DNA of 64,000 nt, from the NCBI GenBank assembly GCA_029962745.1, contig CM057171.1, positions 19,679,034 to 19,743,033 of the forward strand, in the 5' to 3' direction. The notes beneath the pieces were generated by a model that was given only the letters and a program-made list of their open reading frames with translations, was not told the origin of the DNA and searched no databases. This document shows positions 1-13,700 of the stretch, piece after piece (position 1 is the first letter of the stretch; each line of letters starts with the position of its first letter). Origin of the DNA: Echinometra lucunter (taxonomy: Eukaryota; Echinodermata; Echinoidea; Camarodonta; Echinometridae). Position numbers and translations under genes: made by a program.

Positions 1-299
1 TATGTATAACTGCAATGATTCCAGGTCGGCAAAGTTGATCTGAAATAGATTAATTTTCAGGAGATAAAGGCTTGTGACCATAAAGGTAATCGCAATACAC
101 TCTGTCAGAACGAAAGACGCCGATAAATATCAATATACGTTAACGAAGAGGGGGTAGTATAACCATGATAACCCGGTCTCAGTATTAAAAAAAAAATGCT
201 CGCTCAAAAATTCTAGAAACGAAACAAGATGTTTTCTATCAGCAACAGTCTATGCCTGGATATCATAACATTTTTGCAGCGACGTGTTCGACTATGTAT

Positions 300-1060
300 T
301 ACAGAATTGTGTTTATTTTTTTTTTCGTTCGGTACGCACGTTCATATAAAAAGTCATTTGGGAAGGTAAACGAATTGGGCATGCAAGGGAGCTTACCGAA
401 TATAGGCAAATAACAGTGGTTGCTTTGCTCGCTCATGATATAAGAAACGTTTCCATGGTTTTGGACAGGAAACAATTTACTGGACCAGCGAGGTTTGTCA
501 TAATTTGTTAGTGAGGTGACCAAATATATCAGTTAAATATCTTATAGGCCTAGAGTGTATTTTGATGACAAAACTAAGACGTATTTAAAAGCAAGATGTG
601 GTTATTTTTGGCTCGCTCGCAAAATCACCAAATAGTATGTATGGGGAACGGTGTGCGGGCGGGCAAGAGGGTGGAGTATGAGTAAAATCAGAATATTTGG
701 ATCTCCACCCCCCCCCCCCCCACTCCTAGAAACGAATATACGCCGGTGTGTATTATATTTTGTACATTTCTTCTATCGCTCTCGCTCGGCACTCATAACA
801 ATACCTACATGACCTAGATAAAGAATCATTTGGGAAGGCAAACGAATTTGGCATGCAGGGGAGGTAACCGAATGTATTTTTTATATTTTATAGGGCTGGG
901 GAGTCTATATTTCCTTGCTCGCTTCGCTCGCTCTTTAGTAACAGAGTGGTTTTGGACAGCAAATGGCCAGCGAGGTGGCCAAATAGATCATTTAAATATG
1001 ACAATCTAGGGTGTATAGCAAGAAATGGTTATTCTTGGCCCGCCCGCTCCACTCACTCGC
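300..1060 (-). repeat. Diverged GAGCGAAGCGAG-type units
   Basis: Two diverged units (near 361-520 and 832-1000) share GGGAAGG(T/C)AAACGAATT.GGCATGCA and end in CTCGCTTCGCTCGCTC or TGGCTCGCTCGC, the reverse of the array at 5.2-6.5 kb. A hAT-like right end lies at 748. Confidence 0.6.
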
Positions 1061-1100
1061 AAATTAAAAAGGATAGATGTGTAATTTCGAAAGTCTCTAT

Positions 1101-1158
1101 CGCGCGCGCGCGCGCGCGTGTGTGTGTATGTGTGTGTGTGTGTGTGTGTGTGGGGGGG
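1101..1158. repeat. (CG)n(TG)n microsatellite then poly(G)
   Basis: About nine CG dinucleotides followed by TG repeats and eight G. Alternating purine-pyrimidine of this kind favours left-handed Z-DNA. Confidence 0.9.
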
Positions 1159-1179
1159 GTTATCTCCCTCCACCTCTCA

Positions 1180-1264
1180 GTCGCTTTGCTCTCGCTCTGG
1201 CAAATATCCTCCAAGCCCCCAGTAGCTCCCCCCCTCTAAATTGTTTGCTCTTGAACCGCGCCTG
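1180..1264. mobile_element. Right end of a 191-base hAT-like element family
   Basis: The stretch CCAAGCCCCCAGTAGCTCCC to ..AACCGCGCCTG matches the right half of the complete element at 61653-61843. The left end is not recognisable here. Confidence 0.6.
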
Positions 1265-1547
1265 CCTGTACTTCTTGGTAATCCTTCATAAACTCTTTGT
1301 TAGATTCCTAATAAATTATTTAGAATCTTTCATAACTATCTTATTGAGTAACCGATTGATGAAACTTTATTTTTTTTCTACTCTCTGTGCTTTCTTTTTT
1401 ATTAAAATGGATTTTCCCCCCAGGGTTTCATTATCTTTTAAATTTCATTCAACTAGCTCATTATGCTATACCACCACTGTAAATATAGGTTTAAAAACTT
1501 TTTACGTGTGTATCATAAGCATTGACTCCTGATTGTTCTCATTTCAG

Positions 1548-1716
1548 GCAAAGACATTCTATTCAAAAGAGGACACTATGAACTTGGGCCGTAATGAAAG
1601 CATTCTAGTTGATTGTGAATATAATACATCTGAAGGGATTGGGGAGTGTGTCCTCTCGAAAAACGATACGACGACGGTCACCACAAAGGGCTTCAAAGAT
1701 GGAATGAACGTACTGG
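1548..1716 (+). CDS. EAAT exon: extracellular loop between TM4 parts
   Basis: The exon follows the acceptor ..TTCTCATTTCAG and ends before the donor GTAAGG, in phase 0 in and phase 1 out. It encodes 56 residues ending GMNVLG, the conserved border before the next transmembrane part of EAATs. Three N-glycosylation sequons are visible (NES at residue 16, NTS at 26, NDT at 39) and two cysteines (23 and 34). A long glycosylated loop at this place is typical of animal EAATs. No earlier exon is found in bases 1-1547. Confidence 0.85.
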
Positions 1717-4700
1717 GTAAGGGTTCTACACTGGAAGTCTAGTCTGCATGTGAACCATTCTCTGACGCCCAGCATTTTCAGCATTACTTTAAAGTGGAAA
1801 TAAAGTTAGAGTTGCCAGTCGATGATGCCTTGATTTGATTTGATTTGATTTGATTGATTTATTTTTTCGTTTCACAGTATACAAAAGAAAAATATGGATT
1901 CAATAATCTCTTTAAGACAAAAGTAATATGATGAAATAACATAAAAGAAAGAACAGAACTGTTAAGTCTGAACAAAATAGAGCTGACCAGATTGAGAAAA
2001 AAAAATATAGTAAAACGGAGGGTCAAGCTAAAAAAAAAAAAGCAATGCTTGTAAGGTGCAAGCCCCTGAAAATTAGTTACATAATTGCATGCGGTCATAA
2101 GCGAATACATTGTGAATATATTAGCAAAAGCAAAAAAAAAAAAAAAAAAAAGCATAAGTTACAAATCAATAGTACAGTCAAAGCAATTAAAACCACACAA
2201 ATCTAAAACAAATCGAAGGGACAACAAGAAAGAGAGGGAAGGGTAGGAGGTGGATAAAGAAAATGTGTGGTATAACAGACGGGGACAGGAGCGTTTAGGC
2301 ATGGGTTGTTGACAGGTAAGTTAAGTTTACGTCTAAAGGTGCAGGGGCTCGGGGAGTCTTTCATTTCATTGAGCAAGGAATTCCAATAAACGGGTCCGGT
2401 GAAAACAAACGTATTTTGGGCCAAGACTGTTCTAGTAAGTGGTATATGAAAAGAGTTATGTTGTCTGGTGCGATAGCTATGTGTAGAATCATTCTTGCGG
2501 AACATATAAGTAAGAATAGCGGGTAGATCGCGTTTTTCTAGTTTATACATGAATTGGCCGAGTTGGAAAAGAAAAACATCATTTCCCTTTAACACATTAT
2601 TTTCAAAAAATAAAGTATTTGTATGAGATCTGATATGTGTTTCAAAAAATAATCCTAAGTGCTTTTTTCTGTAGAAGTATTCTTTTTAATTGTGTTTGTA
2701 TTGTACTGCCCCGAACTAAATCCCATAAGTAATATATGGCAAAATTAAGGTATAGTATAAGGTGAGCAGAGTAGGAGAAGAAAGAAAAAATTGAGTTTAT
2801 TAATAATTCCGATGTTTCGTGAGATAATTTTGCACATGTTGTCGATGTGCGATTTCCATGATAATTTGTTAGCAATAGGAATGCCTAAGAAATTTGGCTG
2901 TAGAAACCATTTGAAGTGCAGTAATATCAAAAATAATATTATCAGGAAGGCTGAACAACATATAATTATTCTTCTGCGGGTTGAGTGATAGTTTGTTGGC
3001 CTTACTCCAGCCTGTTACTTTAGTAAGTTCAGAGTTTATTATTCTAAGGAGTTGGTTAGCATCAGAGTGAGAAAAGGAAAGGTTGGAATCATCTGCAAAA
3101 CGTGTAAATGAAAGAAGATTTGAGGATTTTGAAATGTTATTGATGTATGTGACAAAATGAAGAGGACCCAGGAGACTGCCCTGTGGTACGCCTTAGGTAA
3201 CAGGAAGAGTAGAAGAATTACAATTATTTACAGTTACAAATTGGGTCCTATCTATCCTGAACCACTCCAAGGCCTTCCCTCTGATACCGTAGTGTGAAAG
3301 TTTATCTAAAAGAATGTCATGATTTCTGGTATCTGGGTATCATAGGCCTTGGAGAAGTCAGTGAAGGCGTTTCATGAAGAATTTTGTCAGTGAAAATCAC
3401 CCACAAATGTTATGAGTTACTGAAAATCCTCGCATCTGATTGGCTGGCAACAAATTAGTCGATTGAAATCACCGACAAAACTCTTCATGAAACACTCTCC
3501 AGGAATATTCCAGCAGTATGCCAACCTTTATCAGTGGTAGTGGCAACTTTATTCATAAAACACAAAATTGCATGCGAAGTACTATGATTTTCGCTTAACC
3601 CAAATTGAAAGTTTGAAAAAATATTGCATTTATTAAAGAAGGCGGTAGTTCTTGTATAAACTATTTTCTCAAGAACTTTAGATAATGATCAGAATCTGAT
3701 GATGTAAGTAGAGAAATTGGACGATAGTTATTAACAAGTTGTTTATCTCCTTTTTAAAAAGAGGTATCACTTTGGCAATTTTCATTTTATCAGGTACCTG
3801 TACTGATGTAAGAGAGGCATTAAAATATGTACTAAAGGATCGACAATACAAGTTGATTGTATAATTTTCTTCAGTAAAGAGTTTTGGATTCCGTCGCACC
3901 CGGCGCTTTTCTTAACTTGTAAATATTGATAATTTCTCTTGCATTTGTAAGGGGAGAAGAATATGGATTTTTTTTTTGTTGATCGAGGAAGAATATTGAA
4001 TGATTTGTTACTTTGTGGCACTTGATGTGCAAGATTATTACCAACGTGCGAAAAATAAGAGTTACACTCTCCAGCGATGTTTTCAGCATTATCAATAATG
4101 GAATTGTTGGTTCTTATTTTTGTGATTTTGAGCTGCTTCTTCTGCTTGTTTAATACACCATTAATAATTTTCCAAGCGTTTTTCATATCATTTTCTGTAT
4201 AAATTTAGTTATGCACTATAGTATTGTTGTTTGTTTTTGGCAATACGTAATTAGGAGGTAAGGATGTTTTTATATGAAGTATACTTGGAGTGAGAAGTGT
4301 CATTTGGTTTGTAAATATATTTATAGTACAGGTTGTTCTTTCCTGTTTTTCCTGTTATACTCTTTAGCCTAGTCTTTTGCAGTTTCCTTTTGGGATGCAT
4401 CCGAGAAGGATTGGGAAAAAAGATCTCATTCACAGTTTAGCTGGGATCCTCTGAAATAATTTTGCAGGCCAAATAGATAAAAAGAGAGAAATAAAGTACT
4501 GGTTCTTCCTGCTATACCACATGTTCACCTCCCCAAGCTCATTCTCATTTTCAATTTCTCATCTCTCGACATCTTCCTAAATTCAAATTTAACTCACATA
4601 ACAATTCCCCTTCACCTCACCCCCGTGGCTTCGTATGTTATTATCTTTAGCAGGTTTAGTATTTGTAGTAGTAGTTGCAGCACCATACTTTATGGGATAA

Positions 4701-7700
4701 CTTGTTTTACACGAAGCCAATCCGCCACTAGGTCCATAATGGCTAAATGGTTTGTCACTATCGTTTGCCTCTGTAGGTATCTTGGTTTTCACCATTCCTT
4801 TCGGGATACTCTTGAGCAGGATGGGAGAGAGAGGTCGCGTCATGGTCGATTTCTTCGAGATCCTATCTGAACTCACCATGCAGCTTGTCAACATAGTCAT
4901 GTGGTATATGTGATGAGAAATATTATATCATTATTATATCATATCTTGTCAAAAATGTTTTTAAAGCCCCAGTCACATATAGGCCTAGTTCGTAGGAATG
5001 ACCACGGATGAGAACTTTAGGGTATTGCCACGTTATGGGTATGGTGGGCGTACAGGGGCGGATCCAGCATTCTCCAATGGGGGGGGGGGGGGGGGATATT
5101 TCAAAGCCGCCCGAACCGAGGAGAAACGTATGGTTTAAGGCTGCGCTCAGTGGCGTAATAAATAAGATTATTTTGTGGGTCACTCCCCCACTATCCTGTA
5201 TCTAAATATCATACAAGCGAGCGAAGTGAGCGAGGAAAAATGGTTGAGGTAATTCATGGTTGAGGTAATTATTCTTCATAAAAATACACAGTGGGCTGAA
5301 AGGTATCTGAATTATATATTTGATCGACTCGCTTGCCCGATTCTTTTGTTATTAGAGGTGTTGTGGAACAGTGGATAAGTCTCCGGAATTTGAACCACAG
5401 GGCCCGGGGTTTGTATCCCACCGCAGCACTCGCGTCCTTTGGCAAGATGTTTATCTACATTTGTCACTCTCCACCCAGGTGTAGTAAATGGGTACCCGGT
5501 AGGAAGAAATTCCTTGAATGCTCGAGCGCCTGATCAGGGCAGCCGTGCTTAAGCCGGGATAATGATATGCAGCGCTTAGAAACATTTGTATTAAGCGCTA
5601 TATAAATGTTGCATATTATTATTATTATTATTATTATTATTCCAAAACGATCCTATTTGAATATTATACGAGCGAACGCAGCGAGCGAGGAAAATTATAC
5701 ACCTTTTTTCATGTTATTTCGTCAAAATTTACCAAGGCCAGAATTAGATATCTGAATAATATATTCGGTCACCTCGCTTGCCGAAGTCATTCGCTTTCAA
5801 AAACTATCCTTTATCTAAATATTATACGAGCGAGCGAAGTGAACGAGGAAAAATATATATAATCCTTTTCACGGTTGAGGTAATTATTCTTCATAAAAAT
5901 ACACAATGGCCGAAAGGTATCTAAATTATACATTTGGTCACCTCGCTTGCCCAATTCTTCTGTTATTCCAAAACGATCCGTACTTAAAGATTATACGAGC
6001 GAGCGCAGCGAGCGAGGAAAAATATACATTCTTTTTCATGTTATTTCGTCAAAATACACTTAGACCAATAAGATATCTAAATCATATATTCGGTAACCGC
6101 GCGTGCCGAATTCTTTTGCTTTTCGGAAACGATCCCGTACTTGAATATTACTATACAAGGGAGCGCAGCGAGCGAGAAAATATATACACCCTTTTCCATA
6201 GAATGAGTGTTATTTTTTCATCAAAATACATTTAAACATATAAATCTACATTATGTATTCAACTGTCTATATACCAAAAAGGCGAAACTATCCTTCATCT
6301 ATACGGGCGAGCGAGGCAAATTATACACTCTTCTTCATGGTAGAAGTGTTATTTCGTCATCAAAAATACACTCCTAAAAGATATCTAAATGACATTCAAT
6401 CACCTATTTGCAAAATATGACTCTATTTGGGCACCTCGCTTGCCGTCTGAAACCATTCTGTTTCTACCAGGGCGAAGCGAGCGACCGACAGTTCGATGTA
6501 TCTTATTACCACATATTCGATGAGAAGCAAAAGATTCTCCACTTTCTATCCTCTGTCCGGCCTTCTGTAAGGAAGTCCCTGGCACTGCAACAAGTCATAC
6601 TCCAAGGAAGGTTTGAACGGTTTCTAACTTCCGTGGCGTTGCACGGTTTCTCGCTGTAAAACAAACTGAGACACTGCGCTACCCCAAGCTTCTCTTTCCC
6701 TATCCAATCCTCAGTACATCCGTCACGTTTTACGGATGTTCGAGGATTATATCGTCGCGTCCGACGTAGCGAGGTCTCCGATTTCAATTGCCTATACTGC
6801 CGTTGTTCTATTTAATTTGTTATACTAAATTAGTATTTGTACGAGAAAGGAAAGCATATTTTTCTTCTTTCTTCCTGCTCTTAACGTATTCCAATTTTGT
6901 ATTAAAACAATCTAAGTGTATCTCGAAAGTGTGCTTTGAACAAACGGGAAGAAAACGGGCGCACTCAAAATATACATTTCCCCAAATTTCCAAAATGAAA
7001 TGTTGTATACGTATATAAAGTGAGATCTTTCAATCTCTCTCCATCTCTCTCCATCTCTCTTTCTTCATCTGTCTCCACCCCCTCTCTCTTTTCTACCAAT
7101 CAGGTACTCGCCAGTGGGTATCATGAGTCTGATCTGCTCTAAGATCCTTTCTATGGATAAATTAGCGGATATCATCCCCATCCTTGGACTGTATATCGTG
7201 ACGGTAGTACTTGGCCTGGTCATCCATCTTGGTATCTTAATGACTATCTTCTACGCAGTCACTCGGATGAATCCGCTGGCATTCTTTGAAGGAATTCTGC
7301 AGGCTTGGTTAACAGCTTTCGCTACTGCTTCCAGGTTAGTTTATCTGCTGTAGCATAAGTCATATTTCAGTCTTCAAGGGTATCTGCAATCATATACCCC
7401 CCCCCCACATACACACACCATTTTGTATTTATCCTGCGGAGGTTACCGTGTACTCACAACTGCAGCTGTGCTATTTGTGTTAATGTTTTAATCGTCCAAC
7501 ACACACACACACCCAAGTCTACATCACTCTACTACCGAGGACAACTATTGTCTCCTGTCCTCGCAAGGCTGACGGAATAAACCTCAAATCCTTTGATTGA
7601 CAACCGAGGACTGTTGTTCTCAGGAATTTTCTTTCTTCACTGTCCTCGCTTTTTTTTTTCGCTTGCAAAGCTACACAAACCCACACGCACCCACACCCAC

Positions 7701-10700
7701 ACGCACACACACAAAACAACAAAACAAAAACGCCGAAGCCTATTCTTCAACTCCTCTGTCTTCTATCTATTCTTATTTAAGAGCGTCCTTGAACAGTATC
7801 ACATTTCACGATTTGTGGTTTGTTTTGGATTGTTTTTTTAATCTTTTTTTCTTATCCCATTTCCTCATCCAACAGTGGTGCAACCCTCCCTGTAACATTC
7901 CGTTGCCTGGAGGAGAACCTGAAGATTGACAAGAGGGTGACACGATTTGTCCTTCCCATCGGAGCAACAGTCAACATGGATGGTACCGCCCTGTACGAGG
8001 CCGTAGCGACCATCTTCATCGGTCAGCTGAATGGCATCTACATGAGTTTTGGTAAAATCTTCACAATCAGGTAAAGAGAAAAAAACGACTGAGTTTCTTT
8101 GAAGCATATATAAGAGGGGGCTAATCCATGAAACTGGAATTCCGAGGAAACATGTATAAAGTGTAAACGTTAAATGGGGACGCCACTACGCCTGATGAGT
8201 GCTGCCTATACTCAGAGTTCTAACTGGCTAAATTTGGGTAACAACACGGTGCATATTCTTTTGTCATGTGACTGTTTAAGAACGCAATCTCCACCATGTC
8301 CAGTTAGGTTTGTCATATCCTCTCGGTATGAAAGGCGCTGCGATTTGTGACGTAAGGTCGGAGCGTGAACAATACGAACAGCACGCTTTTGACATGTTGG
8401 ACAAGTCTTTTCTTGCCCCTTAATTTACCTCAGCGGCATAATACAAAAGCTATGCACAGATCCCATAGTATAGATATAACTGGACAAAAAAAGTACTAGG
8501 TTCTTTACAAACCTTCTTACTTTTACCTGTTTCAGATGGACTGATTATAAACTGGACTGATTCGAAACTTATTAGACAGGTTTTACAAAGTCAGCAGTAA
8601 TCTCAATTTCTTCCATGCCAGTGTTCATAATCTGAGTAGGGTTTTGAAGAAAATAACATGTACCCAGGTCGGTGCAATACCTTCAAATCCCCCCCCCCCC
8701 CCCAAAGTGAAAAGTTAGGTCTTACAATACTGTAAATGGCAATTCCAATATTACCTTTTTTCTTCATTCGAACATAGCTTTTCTGTTTTCTGGTTATCCG
8801 TTGAGGATCCCATTCCCCAAGAGCTCTTATCATATACCAGTTCACGTGTGCAAAAAATAGATTTCGTTACATTGGCCAGGTCGGTACAAAATCACTTAAG
8901 GAAGAAAAAACATCTCCATTTCTGGAAACACTTGCAGTCTTAAAAATAATTTTAACTGAATATGATGCGAAATGCTTCAAAATTCTAGCTACTGCCCTCA
9001 CAGATTTCTAACTTAAGACACAAGATGGCCTACTATTATCTTGACCGAACCTGAACTAAACCAACAGATGTACAATGGTCAAGTCTGTTTAACTAAGGAC
9101 GTATTGAGATTTTTAAAGTAAGAATGCATTCAGGTATTAGGCTGATCAGTTATGGTTTTGATCAGTTTTTCTCAACCTTTTTGTTACTCGAGGCACACTT
9201 TTGCTCTTGGGAATTTTTGGAGGCCCAGCTCCGTTCTTAGAAGTTTTTGAGGCCCACTTTACACAATCTTAATGAGAGGGGAAAAAATGATAAAAATTAA
9301 GAAAGAAAATCAGAGAACTATTTGTGTGGTTATTATCCGGACCACTAAACTGATGATGGAGTTTCCATAACCACCCAAAAAACGCGCCATTCCTTGAAAT
9401 ACAATGTCTACTGTATGTTTCCTGGTTGATTTGATTTCAAAACGTTTATCATTCTTACAGCCTTTCTTAACGTCATTCTCACTGCTGACACAAGATTTGG
9501 TTAAATCAACTGTTTATCAGATGAATTAGTTCTACCTTTCAGCTTCGACATTCAAGCAAAACGAAATAGTCCCCAACGAAATAGTCCCCAATATGACTCC
9601 CCTATTAAAAAAGAGTAAATTTCATTCAATCTTGTGTCTGACGACGAGTGTAGCTCCATTTTTATGAAAAATGTCTGAAAATGACGATTCATTATTTTTT
9701 TGCAGTCTGACGGCTACCTTAGGCAGCATTGGTGCCGCTAGCATACCGAGTGCCGGTATCGTCACTCTCATTTTGATCTTGACTGCAGTCAACTTTCCTA
9801 TCGAGGATGTGAGCCTTCTCCTGGCTGTTGACTGGTTCTTGTGAGTTCAATTTCATTTTCTTTGTTTGGTTATATTTGTTTGGTTTATAAAGGAAATATG
9901 AGAAACAAAAGAGAGAACAAATGGAGAAAATAATCCTTTAGGAGCGCCTGAAGAAATACTACAGCGCCTATGAACATGACAAAGGATACATTTGTGTATA
10001 TATCCCGGGTATTCCAGAAAAAGCGAAAAGGTGGATTTTCAGTACTTTAGATAATCTTTTTTACATTAGTGGGTAAAGCATCGTGTACCAAAGAAAATGA
10101 TACCAAGATCACTGAAATCGGTGAAGCAATTTGTATTCTATGCCCATTTCTTAAAATACATTCATCTTCAAATGTTTGGCGACTGATGAGAGTAGCTTTG
10201 TGTCGGCATTGATCAGGACGGCCTTTCATGACGATGTTTGAAAGAAGGAAACTGATGCATGTCAGCAGTGGCGTAACGCGGGTCAACGGATTGGGGGGGG
10301 GGCACCGAGTATGGCCGTACACATAAATCTTTACCGGGGGGGGGGGCAAGGCGCGTACAATTGTCGAAGAAATACAAAAGCTAGGGAGCGAAGCGACCGA
10401 GCTGATCATGAGGGCGCTTTTGAAATTGAAGGATCTGCTTCGCACTTTTGGTGGACTTTTTTGACAATTTTCGGGGGGAAAAAATGTTAAGTATTCCAAA
10501 ATTTCTGGGGGCAAACTCCACCCAGCCCCCTGCTGAGTACAGCCATGGCACCGAGTGGAAAAGTTTGTGCGGGTGTGTGTGGTTATTTTTATCATGTTAA
10601 CAATAACGACAGTAATCTCGAACCAAGATGTAAGGGACCTGAAGCGTTTTGAAATTTTGGGAAAATGATGCATCTTGCTAGATACCACCTGTTTTTAAAT

Positions 10701-13700
10701 TTTGCGAGCGAGCGAAACGAACGAGCCGAAAACGTACAACTTTATTTGCAATAAAAGACATGTTATTGTATTATCAAAATACACTATCGGACTACTATAG
10801 GCCTACGTGATATTTCAATCACCTCGCTGCCAGTGACCCTATTTTAGCACGTCCCTGGTCTATTGTTTTCTGTCCGAAACTACCATGTCTCTAACCATTA
10901 CGAGCGAGTGAAGCGAGTGAGGAAACACACATTAGCTGTTTGTTTGTTTGTTTGTTTATTTGATTTATTCACGGTTAAAAACAATATATATATATACAAC
11001 TTGTGCCTGCATTCAGCTGAAAGCTGTTCCTCAGCAGGGCTGTGAAACACAACAAATATAAACATAAAAAATGAAATCAACAAACAAAAGATATGTAAAT
11101 TATAGATGGAAACACACATGCAGGAAAACAAGAATAAAATCACATAAATTATAGCGATAAAAAGATAATATATAGATAAACATTCAAAACTGAGGGGAAA
11201 AAAACGGATCAAAGTGATAGAATGATATCTAAAAATCGGGGGGGGGGGTAGAAGAGAACGAAACAAAAAACAAAAACAAAACATTATCTAGCAGAGGAAA
11301 CAAGTGGCCCAACAGTTTCTATTTTAGTTATCATTGTGCTGAATAATTTGAAATCATTTATTAAAGTATTAAAGAGTTTTGAAGCTTGATATAAAGGGCC
11401 ATTGTAGAGAAAATTTGCATGTGGTCTTGGAATGGCGATTTGAGTGTTAGCAGAGCGAAGAGTATAGCCTAACCGGATGTTAAATTCAATCAAAGCGGAT
11501 GACCGAGGAGGACCGAAATCAAATAAATTGAATATTATGACCAGTGCCTGTTTTGCCCAATGTACTTTAAGTTGATCCACTTCAAGGGTTTCAAATAATA
11601 TATCGGTGGAAAATCTGCTATTTACAAGTACCATCCGTAGGCATCTGTTTTGTAAAGTTTGGAGTTTTTCAAGTTTGGTTACAGGGCCATTCTTCCAGAT
11701 TATACAACAATAGTCAAAGTGGGGTTGGACTAATGTTTTGTAAAGTATTAGTGCTTATTTTTCATCAATAAGTTGCCTGATTCGCTTTAAAGCAAAGAAT
11801 GTTTTTAAAACCTTTTTCTTTACATGGTCTATTTGTAGATTCCATGAAAAATTGCAGTCTAGTAAAACCCCAAGATATTTACATTCAAAGACTCTAAGTA
11901 ATTTTTTGTCATTTAGACGGATACCAACATTATAGAAACGGCTTGATTTTAATTTTGAACCGACTAACATGTATTTGTAAGTCCTTTTCTACGTCCAGCG
12001 TTACAATACCAACAACATATCCATCGTCCAATTTTCCAGAGATATCTTCAGTGAGAGATAAGAGTGCTGTTAAAGTGGAATGCTTAGGACGAAAACCGTT
12101 TTGGTTATGGCACAAAAGTTCATTCTTTTGAAAAGTAATCATACACTTGATTAAACACAAGTTTTTCTGGTACTTTAGATAACACAGGTAAGATCGATAT
12201 TGGTTTATAATTGCTGGGGTTTGCCGAATCACCACCTTTGTGAATAGGTTCGGTGTAAAAATGTCAGAGGTAAAAATGTCAGAGGAAAAAATGTCAGAGG
12301 TAAATATGTCAGAGGTAAAAATGTCAGAGGTAAAAATGTCAGTGGAAAAAATGTCAGTGGTAAAAATGTCAGAGGTAAAAATGTCAGAGGTAAAAATAAT
12401 TAAGTAATTCCTTTGAAAAGTTGTAAATTCTGCGGTATATCAGATTATTCTGTTTTATGTAGTTATTTATATTACTTTTGGGTAATTTCGGCGCTGTCAC
12501 AGTTTTTTCTGAAGTGGTGTAACAACAACAACAACAACAAAAGATAAATAGCGTGATGCAAATATGCAGTAATGTGTGTCAGTCCATATTCTATATTCGT
12601 TTGTCACGGTGCGTATATCTTCTATTTATGTCTGTGCATCATTGGCATAAATCCCGGGAGGATGGGGAATATATCACCCACTTTTTTGAGAGAGGGGATG
12701 GCGTGTACAAATATTCCCCCCCCTCCCCCACTTTTTAAGGAAGAAATGATATTTGAATTAATCGTTAATAAATTTTTTTGATAATCTGTCATAAACAACC
12801 ATCATATGTTGGAATTTCTATATGAAAATGTGATTTAAAACCAGAAAAGCGCTTATTTTTGTCTCGCTCGCTTCGCTCGCTCATCATATTTGAGACTTTT
12901 TGTTCGGAAATCCGATGGAAAACCAGAAGAGTGGTTATTTTTGGCTCGCTCGCAAGATAAAAATTAAAATGTGTGTAAGGGGGTCTGTGCAGGTAGGTGA
13001 GGGATGGGTTTATACTTAAGTGTGAGTTCGACCGAAAAAAAATCGGCAAGAAAGTCGATCACCCCCCCCCCCCCCACTCCTCAAAGTGGATTTACGCTGG
13101 TGCTGTGCATTCGGGTGTATGTGTGTGTGTGTGTATCTGTATACGAAATTGATCCTCGATTTCTCGTGAACGGCAAATCATCCCCCCCCCCCCCGGTGTA
13201 AGAATCTGTCTACGCCACTGATTATGATGTATTAATTGATTCACATTCCATTACGTTGCATTACGCTGAATTACTTTTCATAACATTGACCTGCATTGTA
13301 CTTTTAATTATATTGGCTCACGGCATGTAGAGATCGATGCCGCACATCCATCAACGTAGTGGGTGATTCCTACGGAGCTGGCATAGTGTATCATCTTTCT
13401 AAGAAAGAGCTTGAAGCACAGGACAACGAGGTAGGCAAATTTTTACCTCCAACCCCCCCCCCCCCCCTTTTTCTCAGCTGGAGATCAAAATAGATCATGT
13501 CAGATTCTTATAAAGAACAACAAACAAACAAACAAAAACAAACAAATAGGTGAAATATCCAGTGTAAGTTGCTATTTGAACAGTGATATATAATAACATG
13601 ACCTCTATTATGAAATAGACCTTTTTACTTATTTTATGCTTAGTTGTGGAACAGCAACATTGACAACTAAGAAGCCTGCCAAATGTTACCCGATATAGCA

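Noticed and set aside
10047..10688. 213-codon open frame on the minus strand
   Set aside because: It runs through two poly(C) tracts and a hAT-like end, has no known motif and lies in an EAAT intron. It is a chance frame.
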